In this document: in pieces, positions 17,318-26,100 of the stretch | Layout: each line of letters starts with the position of its first letter | Numbering within the stretch: position 1 is the stretch's first letter | Notes under the pieces: model-generated | The model's input: only the letters and a program-made list of their open reading frames with translations | The model's database searches: none | What the model was told of the DNA's origin: nothing | DNA from: an uncultured Bacteroidales bacterium | GTDB taxonomy: Bacteria > Bacteroidota > Bacteroidia > Bacteroidales > Paludibacteraceae | Assembly (NCBI GenBank): GCA_902784585.1 | Contig: CACZVM010000007.1 | Coordinates: 1 to 64,000, forward strand | DNA length: 64,000 bases | Reading direction: 5' to 3' | Made by a program: the position numbers and the translations under genes

Positions 17318-17376
17318 TGCTGTTATTGTTTTTTCGAGACCTCGAGATCTCGAGACGTCGAGATGTCAAGAGGTCA
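17277..17376. repeat. Two junction arrays between glgB and the thioredoxin-like gene
   Basis: Units AATTAAAAATG / AATTAAGA (17277-17312) encode the signal peptide of the lipoprotein. Units CGAGACCT, CGAGATCT, CGAGACGT and CGAGATGT (about 17334-17375) fill the gap before it; several contain the palindromic hexamer CTCGAG. Confidence 0.85.
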
Positions 17377-17377
17377 A

Positions 17378-19465
17378 TTAATCTTTTCTTTGTAAAACGA
17401 CTGCACTGCGTGCGGGAAGATACATCTTAAGCCAGCCCTTGCCGTCCTTGGCATAAAGCTCGTCATGCTCGGTGAAGTGCGCTACCGAGTCGTCGCTCAA
17501 GCCGAAGCCTGCGAACTCCTTGGCATCGGTGTTGAGTACCACCTCGTACTTGCCTTCGGGCACCAGCATGCCATAGTCGGTGAACGACTTCTGGCCGTTC
17601 CAGTTGAAGATGAAGAGCAGGTCGCCACGCGAATAAGCCACCACCTGGTCGCCCTCGTTGTCCCACCACTTCATCACCCAAGGCAGGTGTTTGCCCACGT
17701 TGTATTTCTTCTCCTCTGCCGTCGGATTCTGGGTGAGGATATGCTGCTTGAGCAGATGGATCATCGCCCGGTCGAAGCGATTGAGGTCGGCGAAGAAATA
17801 GTTGGGGTTGTCCACCAGACTCCACTGACGACGGGCGTACTTGTAGCTCCAGCCGTTGCCCTCGCGCGGGAAATCGATCCACTCAGGATGGCCGAACTCA
17901 TTGCCCATGAAGGTGAGGTAGCCGCCGTTGATGGTGGAGGCGGTGATGAGACGGATCATCTTATGGAGCGCTATACCGCGATCGGCCATATAGGTGGAAT
18001 GGCCATGCTCGAAATGCCAGTACATATCGGAATCGACGAGGCGGAAGATGATGGTCTTGTCGCCCACCAGCGCCTGGTCGTGACTCTCGGCATAGGAGAT
18101 CGTCTTCTCATCCTCGCGGCGGTTGGTCATCTCGAAGAGGATATGACCGGCCTTCCAGTCTTCGTCCTTGACCTCCTTGATATACTTAATCCAGAAATCG
18201 GGAATACCCATCGCCAGACGATAGTCGAAGCCCACGCCGCCGTCTTCGATAGAGGCTGCGAGACCCGGCATACCGGACATCTCCTCGGCGATGGTGATCG
18301 CCTCGGGCTTGACCTCGTGGATGACCTTGTTGGCCAGCGTCAGATACATCAGCGCGTCGCCATCCTCGTTGCCGTTGAAATAACTGGGATAACCGTTGAA
18401 ATCCTCGCCCAGGCCGTGGCTGCGGTAGATCATCGAAGTCACGCCATCGAAGCGGAAGCCGTCGAAGTCGTATTCGTCGAGCCAGAACTTGCAGTTGGAG
18501 AGCAGGAAATGAAGCACCTCATTCTTGCCGTAGTTGAAGCAGAGGCTGTCCCAAGCGGGGTGCTCGCGGCGCGGGCCGTCGTGGAAATACTGATAGCCGG
18601 TGCCATCGAAATTGCCGAGACCCTCCAGTTCGTTCTTCACCGCATGGCTGTGCACCAGATCCATGATGACATGCATGCCGCGACCATGGGCATCGTCGAT
18701 GAGTGCCTTGAGTTCGTTAGGCGTACCGAAACGGCTGCTGGCCGCGAAGAAATTGCTGACATGATAGCCAAAAGAGCCATAGTAGGGGTGCTCCTGAATA
18801 GCCATGATCTGCACGCAGTTGTAGCCCAACTCGGCGATACGCGGCAGGACGTCGCGACGGAACTCCTCGTAGGAATTGACCTTCTCCTGCTCGGAGGACA
18901 TACCTATATGACACTCGTAGATATAAAGCGCTTCGCTGTTTGCGCGGCTTTGCCGCTTGTTTGAAGGTTTGGTAGTTTGACGATTTTTCCACTGGTATTC
19001 GGGTTCGTTCCAGACCTGTGCAGAGAAGATCTTGGTCTGCTCGTCCTGTACAACGCGGCGTGCATAGGAGGGGATACGCTCTCCGTAGCCGCCCTGCCAC
19101 TCCACGAGCAGCTTATACATCTGGCCGTGCGCCATAGCGCGCTCCGGCAGGTTGATCTCCCATACACCGTTGCCAACCGGCTGCAAACGATAGTGCTCGT
19201 TCTTCTCCCAAGAGTTCATGTCACCCTTGATATAGATAGCCGTGGCATTGGGCGCCCACTCGCGCAGCACCCATCCCTTGTCGGTATGATGCAATCCGAA
19301 ATAGAGATAACCACTCGCCCACTCTGCCAGCGGCTTGCCGCCGGTGAGCTCTTTCTCCTTGTTGACCGCATAGTCGTAGCGTCCTTGCAAGGCACCCTCG
19401 TAGGGTTGCAGATACGGATCACGCTCTACGAGCTTGAGATGTTTTGCTTTCTTACATGTAGCCAT
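17378..19465 (-). CDS. glgB: 1,4-alpha-glucan branching enzyme (GH13_8 type)
   Basis: The enzyme makes alpha-1,6 branches in glycogen. An N-terminal CBM48-type beta domain (about 45-150) precedes the GH13 barrel. Catalytic residues are D340 in GFRFDGVTS, E394 in TIAEEMSG and D463 in AESHDQ. Its length (695 residues) and motifs match the eukaryote-like GH13_8 branching enzymes of Bacteroidota rather than E. coli GlgB. The linker before the barrel (about 166-184, NRQTTKPSNKRQSRANSEA) is encoded by a CAAAC-type repeat array containing GCGGCAAAGCCGC, which looks like inserted junction sequence. It is the first gene of a probable five-gene unit ending in the DUF5715 gene. Confidence 0.95.
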   Translation of the reverse strand: MATCKKAKHLKLVERDPYLQPYEGALQGRYDYAVNKEKELTGGKPLAEWASGYLYFGLHHTDKGWVLREWAPNATAIYIKGDMNSWEKNEHYRLQPVGNGVWEINLPERAMAHGQMYKLLVEWQGGYGERIPSYARRVVQDEQTKIFSAQVWNEPEYQWKNRQTTKPSNKRQSRANSEALYIYECHIGMSSEQEKVNSYEEFRRDVLPRIAELGYNCVQIMAIQEHPYYGSFGYHVSNFFAASSRFGTPNELKALIDDAHGRGMHVIMDLVHSHAVKNELEGLGNFDGTGYQYFHDGPRREHPAWDSLCFNYGKNEVLHFLLSNCKFWLDEYDFDGFRFDGVTSMIYRSHGLGEDFNGYPSYFNGNEDGDALMYLTLANKVIHEVKPEAITIAEEMSGMPGLAASIEDGGVGFDYRLAMGIPDFWIKYIKEVKDEDWKAGHILFEMTNRREDEKTISYAESHDQALVGDKTIIFRLVDSDMYWHFEHGHSTYMADRGIALHKMIRLITASTINGGYLTFMGNEFGHPEWIDFPREGNGWSYKYARRQWSLVDNPNYFFADLNRFDRAMIHLLKQHILTQNPTAEEKKYNVGKHLPWVMKWWDNEGDQVVAYSRGDLLFIFNWNGQKSFTDYGMLVPEGKYEVVLNTDAKEFAGFGLSDDSVAHFTEHDELYAKDGKGWLKMYLPARSAVVLQRKD
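18936..18992. repeat. GTTTG-based array inside glgB
   Basis: GTTTG recurs (GTTTGCGCGG, TTGTTTGAAG, GGTTTGGTAG, TTTGACGATT) together with the palindrome GCGGCTTTGCCGC. It encodes a hydrophilic linker between the CBM48 and catalytic parts of GlgB. Confidence 0.75.
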
Positions 19466-19514
19466 AGTAGTATGTGTTTTTCGTTGATTAGCCGAGTGGT
19501 TTCAAATTTGCGTG

Positions 19515-19545
19515 CAAATTTACAACAAAAAAATGACATACACAA
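19515..19545 (-). promoter_or_regulatory. Promoter of the glgB operon
   Basis: On the minus strand the -7 box is TAAATTTG (19522-19515) and the -33 box TTG (19545-19543), 20 nt apart, giving a leader of about 40 nt before glgB. The -33 box lies inside the loop of the terminator hairpin of the upstream gene. Confidence 0.65.
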
Positions 19546-19560
19546 GTGTATGCCATTCTT
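19525..19560 (-). terminator. Terminator of the four-gene surface operon
   Basis: On the minus strand, AATGGCATACA pairs with TGTATGTCATT (one mismatch) across a CTTG loop, followed by TTTTTTTG. It follows the stop at 19581 and overlaps the glgB promoter. Confidence 0.82.
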
Positions 19561-19580
19561 TTTTCAAATTTTTCTGCGAC

Positions 19581-22500
19581 TTACTTCACGAGTACAGGGT
19601 GGATAGAACGGTTGTTGCCGCTGCGCAGTTCCACCAGATAATAGCCGGTAATGGCAGGCGCCGTGATATAGGAGTTGTCGTAGGAATCGGAATGATGGAG
19701 TCGTCCGAGCGTGTCGTACCAGTAGGCCGTACCGCGTCCGCTGACAGGCATCTGCGCCGCCGCATTGACGAGCGTGCGGAGTTGGGGAACATCCGTGTAG
19801 CCGGACACTTCTTCGGGCAGGCAAGCACAGGTGAAGACCTGAGCGCCATCGCGCTTGCGGGTCAACAGCGCCGTGTACTCATGACCATACAGCAGGTGCT
19901 GGCCTACGCCGGTATAGTAGTTGAACTGGGTAGCGCCCTCGATAGGCTGTCCGTCCAGATACCACTGCACAGCAGAGAAGTCATAATCGTAGCCGCGATG
20001 GCCGAGCGTATCCTTGACGGCAGCATCGTTGCGGATAGCCAGGACGTCGTTCCAGCGTTGCGCGATCAGCGCAGACGAATAATGGATAGCGAGCGAGAAC
20101 GGCACCGTGACATTAAACTCCGGCTTGGCGTCTTCGAAATAGAGTACACCGCTATACATATCCGGCTCCATGTTCGGGTCGATGGGCACATTGAATGAAT
20201 AGTGGCCCTTCTTCTCCTCCACGGTAGAGAGCGGGTGCTTGACAGCATCGATGAAACTATACCAAGCGCTCTGGCTACGGCCGCGATAGACATCATACTC
20301 GAGCGTGAGCGAATCGGCTCCCTCGCAGAGGGAATAGAAGGTTGTCGGAGTAATACCGATCGGTTCGTACACCTCAAAATTGAGTACCCAAGTACTATCG
20401 CAGGTCGTGGGGAACGGGATGGTATCGATCATCGTCTTCGTGTACTCGCGTCCATGGAAATGGAACGGCAGCGAGTCGGTGAGCACCATGGTATCGACAT
20501 AGATACGATAGGGCTCTACGAGTTCAAGACGAATAACGCTGTCGCAGGTGGTAATCTCGTTCATGAGCACCACTGAGTCGAGCAGACCATATGTCTTATA
20601 GAGCGTATCGATGCGCTCTGCCCATACAAAACCTGTCTTGCGTACATCATCGCAGAGGGTGAACGTTTGCGTCTCATGAGTGGGCCCAAGAGGCTCCAGA
20701 CGCAGCGTGTCGTAAACCACCGACTCGCACGTACCACAAGTGGTACGCAAGGAATAGGGGAACACACCACCCTCGGCCGGCAAGTCGAAGGTAGGAGTCG
20801 GTTCGTCGGACCAACCGTGAGGCAATCCCTCAACATTCCACTCGTAGGTTTCAATATGATAGTTCTTATTCTTAAGCGTATCATGAGTGACGTGGTCGAT
20901 CTCCTGTACCCATGAGTCAGAGCCATCGAGCTTCACCTTATAGACACCCTCGGTACAATGACGGAGTATCTGCGGCTGCTGAATGACCGATATCGGGTTG
21001 GTAGCCAGCGTGGACGCATAGAGCGAGAAATAGCACGTACTATCTTGCACAAACATACAATCTACTACGTAGAGGGTATCATCGTGGAAACCTGCTTCCA
21101 CTGTTTGAGTACGCCATTTGACGTACTTTTCGTCAATAGAGCCGTCTTGATGGCGGTACTGCTCATCCTCTGCCTTGATCCAACGATAGTTGAAACCGTC
21201 CGGTGCTATAAAGGTCGGGTTGATCTGACCGCACTTCATATCCTTGAACTTTCCATCGGAACAACCGAGAGTGAAATACGCATAGCCGAAGTGACCATCC
21301 CACGTACAATCATGGGTAGTCAAGCGTGCCGTGATAGTCTGGCCCTGACCGGCATATTGTTTGAGGTTAACACCCACCGTAGTCCAGTCTTTCCATACTA
21401 TAGGCTTTGGATAGCTGGTATTCGTAGGTGTGTAAACATGCCATCCTTGCGCTTCTGCACCCGGTTTAAGCGAACTACCGGTCCATACATCAAGGCAGGT
21501 GAAGTCTGCATGGCCACACGGGATAGCGGTATTGCCCACAATAATATCCAACTTGAAACGCGGGTCATCCTGAACACCATGTCCGGGAGCCTCCAAGATA
21601 GGCAAATACTTGAGTAGCAGCACCGGATACTTGATCGTATCTACCTCGAAGGAGAACTCGATACGCTCAGCTTCATTTCCGTTATCCCAGTTACCCAGAC
21701 GTACGGATGCCAACTCTCCTTGTGGCACAGTCTTTGCCATGTTACCCGTGTTTGGATCTAACTCCGTTCGATCAAAATGGACCACATGACGACTATCGAT
21801 GCTCGATGGACCATGATCCACCGGGCGCACCACCTTGAAGTCTTCAAAGTTGCTGGCATCCGAAGGCGAAGAATTGTTGATATAGCATACCGCATTATTC
21901 AGATTGAGATAATCCACACACATCTGATCCGGATAGTAGATGAGTTTGGATACGATGGTCTTTAGGCTATAGAAATCCATGTCACATTTCGCACGGACAA
22001 TGAAGTCGGTTTGTCCAATAGGAAGACCAGTGAAACTGGTGGCATTGCCTGTCACTAATTTCGGTCCCGCCCATGTGTCTGCATCGTAAGAATAAGCACT
22101 CACCTCATACTCGGTAGCCGTGCCATTCCAAGTAAGCGATACCGTTGTTCCATTAGGCGTAACCTCGAGATTGGTAGGCGCATCGCAAGGCTTATTGTCA
22201 GTAATATTGATATTATCCACCATTGCAGCAGGTTGCTGAGGCAAGAGTGAACCGTTGGTCCACACAAATGCCAAATAGTGGGGTGTACCATCACAATCAT
22301 CGCCGGGGATAGTAGCTGCGCACTGACGCCATGTGGCCGTACCGCCAAGGTAGTCTATATTGGAACGGGGCTGCAATTGGACGACATAGTCTTCATATTG
22401 ACTCGGAATAGAACTACTGGAGAACGCAATAGAACGCACCTTGATGGAGTCTCCATTCGGCTTCGTCATCGGAATCCAGAGCAGATATAAGCCATCAAAA

Positions 22501-22868
22501 TCGCTTGCCACATTACCCATTGCACACCAGTCGAAATAGACCGTATAGTCGTCACCAGAAGCCAATTGCTCCAGCGATATAGTATCATACGCGAAGTTCC
22601 AACAACCGGTACTCTCATACTGGGCATCGACACCGTCATTATTGGAGATATAGAGACCATAATGACCGTTCTTGTCATTATTACCCGGTTCGCCAATATA
22701 CCACTTGTTTTTCAACGAAGACGCAATTGTAGCATTTGCCGTAGGGTTCATCACCCAGCGATTGCGCGCCGCTTCGGACTCGAAATCACAGTTATAGTGT
22801 CTTACCGCCTGGGTCGGGAGTGCTATCAAGAGCAACGTCCACAACGCAAATATATTAATCTTCTTCAT
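19581..22868 (-). CDS. Secreted T9SS surface protein, paralogue of the upstream gene
   Basis: The 1,095-residue protein has a signal peptide (about 1-21, ending TQA), a MAM/anchor-J-like beta domain, and a fibronectin III domain (about 230-310, PTNLEVTPNGTTVSLTWNG). A large module shared with the upstream gene follows (DSRHVVHFDRTELDP, ASVRLGNW, WKDWTTVGVNL, HFGYAYFTLGC). Next come TCDS-type repeats and an Ig-like unit (RWNDVLAIRN, VQWYLDGQPIEGAT). The end (ITGYYLVELRSGNNRSIHPV, then LVK) fits a T9SS type A tail. The gene overlaps the upstream paralogue by 14 nt. An adhesin or matrix role is inferred; no catalytic motif is seen. Confidence 0.82.
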   Translation of the reverse strand: MKKINIFALWTLLLIALPTQAVRHYNCDFESEAARNRWVMNPTANATIASSLKNKWYIGEPGNNDKNGHYGLYISNNDGVDAQYESTGCWNFAYDTISLEQLASGDDYTVYFDWCAMGNVASDFDGLYLLWIPMTKPNGDSIKVRSIAFSSSSIPSQYEDYVVQLQPRSNIDYLGGTATWRQCAATIPGDDCDGTPHYLAFVWTNGSLLPQQPAAMVDNINITDNKPCDAPTNLEVTPNGTTVSLTWNGTATEYEVSAYSYDADTWAGPKLVTGNATSFTGLPIGQTDFIVRAKCDMDFYSLKTIVSKLIYYPDQMCVDYLNLNNAVCYINNSSPSDASNFEDFKVVRPVDHGPSSIDSRHVVHFDRTELDPNTGNMAKTVPQGELASVRLGNWDNGNEAERIEFSFEVDTIKYPVLLLKYLPILEAPGHGVQDDPRFKLDIIVGNTAIPCGHADFTCLDVWTGSSLKPGAEAQGWHVYTPTNTSYPKPIVWKDWTTVGVNLKQYAGQGQTITARLTTHDCTWDGHFGYAYFTLGCSDGKFKDMKCGQINPTFIAPDGFNYRWIKAEDEQYRHQDGSIDEKYVKWRTQTVEAGFHDDTLYVVDCMFVQDSTCYFSLYASTLATNPISVIQQPQILRHCTEGVYKVKLDGSDSWVQEIDHVTHDTLKNKNYHIETYEWNVEGLPHGWSDEPTPTFDLPAEGGVFPYSLRTTCGTCESVVYDTLRLEPLGPTHETQTFTLCDDVRKTGFVWAERIDTLYKTYGLLDSVVLMNEITTCDSVIRLELVEPYRIYVDTMVLTDSLPFHFHGREYTKTMIDTIPFPTTCDSTWVLNFEVYEPIGITPTTFYSLCEGADSLTLEYDVYRGRSQSAWYSFIDAVKHPLSTVEEKKGHYSFNVPIDPNMEPDMYSGVLYFEDAKPEFNVTVPFSLAIHYSSALIAQRWNDVLAIRNDAAVKDTLGHRGYDYDFSAVQWYLDGQPIEGATQFNYYTGVGQHLLYGHEYTALLTRKRDGAQVFTCACLPEEVSGYTDVPQLRTLVNAAAQMPVSGRGTAYWYDTLGRLHHSDSYDNSYITAPAITGYYLVELRSGNNRSIHPVLVK

Positions 22869-25800
22869 AACGAATGATGTATATGCCTGCCTGTGCAGGA
22901 GTTTGGAACACAGCGTCGCCGGTCATCAAGACATAGGAATTGACGAGTTGGCCGACTGCCGAATAGATGTATGCTTTGGTTGGTTTATCCACATGGATAC
23001 GTACTGCCTGACCGCCCGTTACAATAGTGGGATAATCAGACTGCTGCGGGCGATAAACCGGTTGGATTGGACAAGTAGCCATGCTGACACCATCTTCGCG
23101 GGTTACTACTACGTAGTAGGTAGCGGTAGTATCGAGCGGCTGGTAGAGATACGAGCGGGTCTCACCCTCGAGCGGCATACCATCTTTGTACCACTGGAAT
23201 GCCGTGAACTCATATCCGCCGTTGTACTTCGGATTAATCAGCGTGAGCACATCGTTCCACTTCTGCTCGACGATCGAACTGCGATAGCGAATGTCGATGT
23301 CGCGTTCCTCCACATGGAGACCGCAGCAGAACTGATAGAACGTGAGCGTAGCCGTATAGTGTCCGGGCAGGATATCGGCCGGATACGGGATGGCAATGCT
23401 GGATACGTAGGGATCATAGATCATTGTATCGCGCAGCAGCGGCGTAGAGAACGCTACCTGCAGACTATCATACTCACCGGCGGATATGTCGTAGTCCAGA
23501 TAGAACACCTCTTTGTCCGCACAAGCATAGCCGGGTTGGTCTACTGCCACCTGCAGCCGCTCGTTGACCGTCAGAGTGAGATAGATGGCACTATCGCAAC
23601 CATGGACAGTATGCATCATGATCAGATAGTTATCCAAAGGCTGATTGTAGGCAACACCGTTGATGATGACGCTCTGGTCGGAGCAGATCGAATCGTGACG
23701 ATGTATGTCTTCTGCCTTAGGATAAACATGGAGATACAAGGTGGAGAGGGAGTCGCAGCCCGCCTTATTGAGGAAATGTCCCACGTAGACCGTATCACGA
23801 TCGAACCACTGGCCATCGAAATGAACGGGTTCCTCGGGGCATCGCTGATAATGGAATTCCGTCGGTTCGGAGTAGATATTGGGTACCACGACAGTATCCA
23901 CACGCGTACTATCGCACGCATTGTTGGCACCTATATACGTAGTATAGGTTATCTCAATAGAATCCCCCTCCGGGCGGCACTGATAAGTAGGCGCCCAATA
24001 GGTAGATATATCCGTGCGACCGGTAATCAAACTCCGGAACACCCAGCGACCTTCATTACACAACTCACCGAAATTATGAGTTTCTGTCCCTTCCCACTTA
24101 TGCATGACATGCGAGGTATTGGTGAAATTCAACTTACTCTCACAATTGCCCAGCACATTTTCATAGGAGTATGCCGGTACCGGGAAACGTGGAGCGGAGA
24201 CGGTGCTTATCTCAAAGTAGCAATCGGGTTCTTCGATAAAGCTTACCTTGCAGGTATAGGTATGGAGGCCTGCATCCACCGTAAACTCTCGTTCGTGGCT
24301 CCAGATCACGTTGTTCTCGTCACGCCACTCATAGGCGAATCCCTCCGGCGCGACACAAGTCAGAGATGCATCGTTACCGCAGTTCTCGGTCTCGATATGT
24401 GCATTGGCGCAATCGAGCACGAAGTAAGCATATCCGTAGTGACCACCTGCACCACAGTCGTTGGTTGTGAAACGCACCTTAAGCGTACGACCATGGAAGC
24501 CCATGAGGTTGATACCCACAGTGGTCCAGTCTTTCCAAGCCACATCGTCTTTTCCGGGTTTATCCACTCTGTTCCATCCAGCCTCGACAGCCGAGGAATA
24601 AGAGAAATCCGCCTTACCGCAGAAGCCTCCTACTTCCTGGCCCTGCTCATCAAGGATGACCATATTGAAGCCCGGATCACCGCAAGAGGATCCCGGATGC
24701 TCCAAAACCACCGCATACTTAACAATCAAGATACCTTGAGAAGCTGTATCCACCGTAATATCATATGTGATTGACTCAGCCTCTCCACTGACATTCCAAT
24801 TGCCCAGACGCACAGAAGCCATGGCTCCGGGCGGTACGGTATGGAGCAAACTATCGGTACGCGGGTCTACCTCCGTCGGATCGACGTGAATCGTATGACG
24901 ACTGTCGCGGGAATCCGGACCGAAGTCAATGATACCAATGTTATCATACGGTGTGGAACCTTGATGATAGTTGTAGCGATGACCGTAGGTGCAAACCACC
25001 TTGGTAGTATCGTATATATTGAGATAATTAATACAGTGGTTCTCGGGGCAATAGACGAGGATATTGGTTTGATAGACATAATTCGTTCTCAGTTCTCCCG
25101 TTTCGGAGTCGGAATATCTACCGCGGATACGGACATCGTAACTACCCTCGAGTATCTTCTTAAGCGAATAGGAATAGATGCCAGTCGTAATATCGTGTGT
25201 GTAGCCATCCGGACCTTCAGAGATGCCCGTCACGCCACGTACCCAATCGGACTCACCTACCTTACGATACTGGATATCAAACACATTCGCAATATCATCT
25301 TGAGACTTCCACGTGACAAGCATTGTCGAATCGACGCACTGCGGATAAACCGCCAAGTCTATCGGCTTCTTAATTGCATTGGTATTGATCTGGAAATTAT
25401 CGATAGCAATACTGGTGCGATACACATCTTCTGAACTATTCTCATTGGCCCAGATAAAGACGAACACGAAGTCTTTCTTGGAATTAGAAGAGCTAACGCT
25501 GACCTCATTGGTAAACGACACATTCTGCCATGCTTCGCTACCGCACACAAACTTCTCGCCCGACTCACCAAGGGATTGGCAAGCAGCCACTTGTGCATTG
25601 GATAAACGCGCATTGGGCTGACTGAGAATAGCCTGAAGATTCGTCGCTCCTGCCGCAGTCAAGTCCTGCTCTCGGCAGAAGAGCACGTAGAGTTTGGATG
25701 TAGCGGAATCGCCCACTCCCTTCCAATCGAAACTGACATCATAATGTTGGGTATTCGTTGCCTGCGGGAAACGATAGCGCAACATCGTAACGACAATATT

Positions 25801-26055
25801 TGGATGGTTGCCGTAAACAGGATTTTGGCCATCAGAGGAGACATAGAGTGCCTTACGTCCCTCGCTATGGACGGCCGCACCTACCACCCACTGGTCGGTA
25901 GTACCGGAGGTGCCGTAGTTGAACGTCCAGCCCGTCATGGGGTCTCGATCCTCGAAACCACATTCATAGGGGAGGCCGGAAGCCACAATGGAACCTTGCG
26001 ACCAAGCCAGGACGCTGAAGAGTAAAATTATATGTAAGAGGATAATTTTCCTCAT
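22855..26055 (-). CDS. Secreted T9SS surface protein, paralogue of the downstream gene
   Basis: The 1,066-residue protein has a signal peptide ending near AWSQ, a MAM/anchor-J-like domain (about 28-220), and a fibronectin-like domain. The same large module as its neighbour follows (DSRHTIHVDPTEVDP, ASVRLGNW, WKDWTTVGINL, HYGYAYFVLDC), then GCDS repeats (AGCDSLSTLYLHV, HGCDSAIYLTLTV) and the WNDVL ... FQWYKDGMPLEG unit. The tail (AYIYSAVGQLVNSYVL ... AGIYIIRYEED) begins like a T9SS type A domain but stops about ten residues early, where the next gene's start codon overlaps it. Tandem duplication is the simplest origin of the pair. Confidence 0.82.
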   Translation of the reverse strand: MRKIILLHIILLFSVLAWSQGSIVASGLPYECGFEDRDPMTGWTFNYGTSGTTDQWVVGAAVHSEGRKALYVSSDGQNPVYGNHPNIVVTMLRYRFPQATNTQHYDVSFDWKGVGDSATSKLYVLFCREQDLTAAGATNLQAILSQPNARLSNAQVAACQSLGESGEKFVCGSEAWQNVSFTNEVSVSSSNSKKDFVFVFIWANENSSEDVYRTSIAIDNFQINTNAIKKPIDLAVYPQCVDSTMLVTWKSQDDIANVFDIQYRKVGESDWVRGVTGISEGPDGYTHDITTGIYSYSLKKILEGSYDVRIRGRYSDSETGELRTNYVYQTNILVYCPENHCINYLNIYDTTKVVCTYGHRYNYHQGSTPYDNIGIIDFGPDSRDSRHTIHVDPTEVDPRTDSLLHTVPPGAMASVRLGNWNVSGEAESITYDITVDTASQGILIVKYAVVLEHPGSSCGDPGFNMVILDEQGQEVGGFCGKADFSYSSAVEAGWNRVDKPGKDDVAWKDWTTVGINLMGFHGRTLKVRFTTNDCGAGGHYGYAYFVLDCANAHIETENCGNDASLTCVAPEGFAYEWRDENNVIWSHEREFTVDAGLHTYTCKVSFIEEPDCYFEISTVSAPRFPVPAYSYENVLGNCESKLNFTNTSHVMHKWEGTETHNFGELCNEGRWVFRSLITGRTDISTYWAPTYQCRPEGDSIEITYTTYIGANNACDSTRVDTVVVPNIYSEPTEFHYQRCPEEPVHFDGQWFDRDTVYVGHFLNKAGCDSLSTLYLHVYPKAEDIHRHDSICSDQSVIINGVAYNQPLDNYLIMMHTVHGCDSAIYLTLTVNERLQVAVDQPGYACADKEVFYLDYDISAGEYDSLQVAFSTPLLRDTMIYDPYVSSIAIPYPADILPGHYTATLTFYQFCCGLHVEERDIDIRYRSSIVEQKWNDVLTLINPKYNGGYEFTAFQWYKDGMPLEGETRSYLYQPLDTTATYYVVVTREDGVSMATCPIQPVYRPQQSDYPTIVTGGQAVRIHVDKPTKAYIYSAVGQLVNSYVLMTGDAVFQTPAQAGIYIIRYEED

Positions 26056-26100
26056 TTATGATTTATGATTTATGATTGCAAATTTATGATTTATGATTTA
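26053..26100. repeat. ATTTATG array spanning start and stop codons
   Basis: About six ATTTATG units (CATAAAT on the minus strand) fill the gap between the OmpA-type gene and the next gene. They supply both the TAA stop of the first and the ATG start of the second. Confidence 0.9.

Noticed and set aside
17465-18964. Plus-strand open frame of 499 codons
   Set aside because: It is antisense to glgB, whose motifs are unmistakable.
22903-24774. Plus-strand open frame of 623 codons
   Set aside because: It is antisense to the 1,066-residue surface protein, has no signal peptide or domain, and its composition follows the sense codons.
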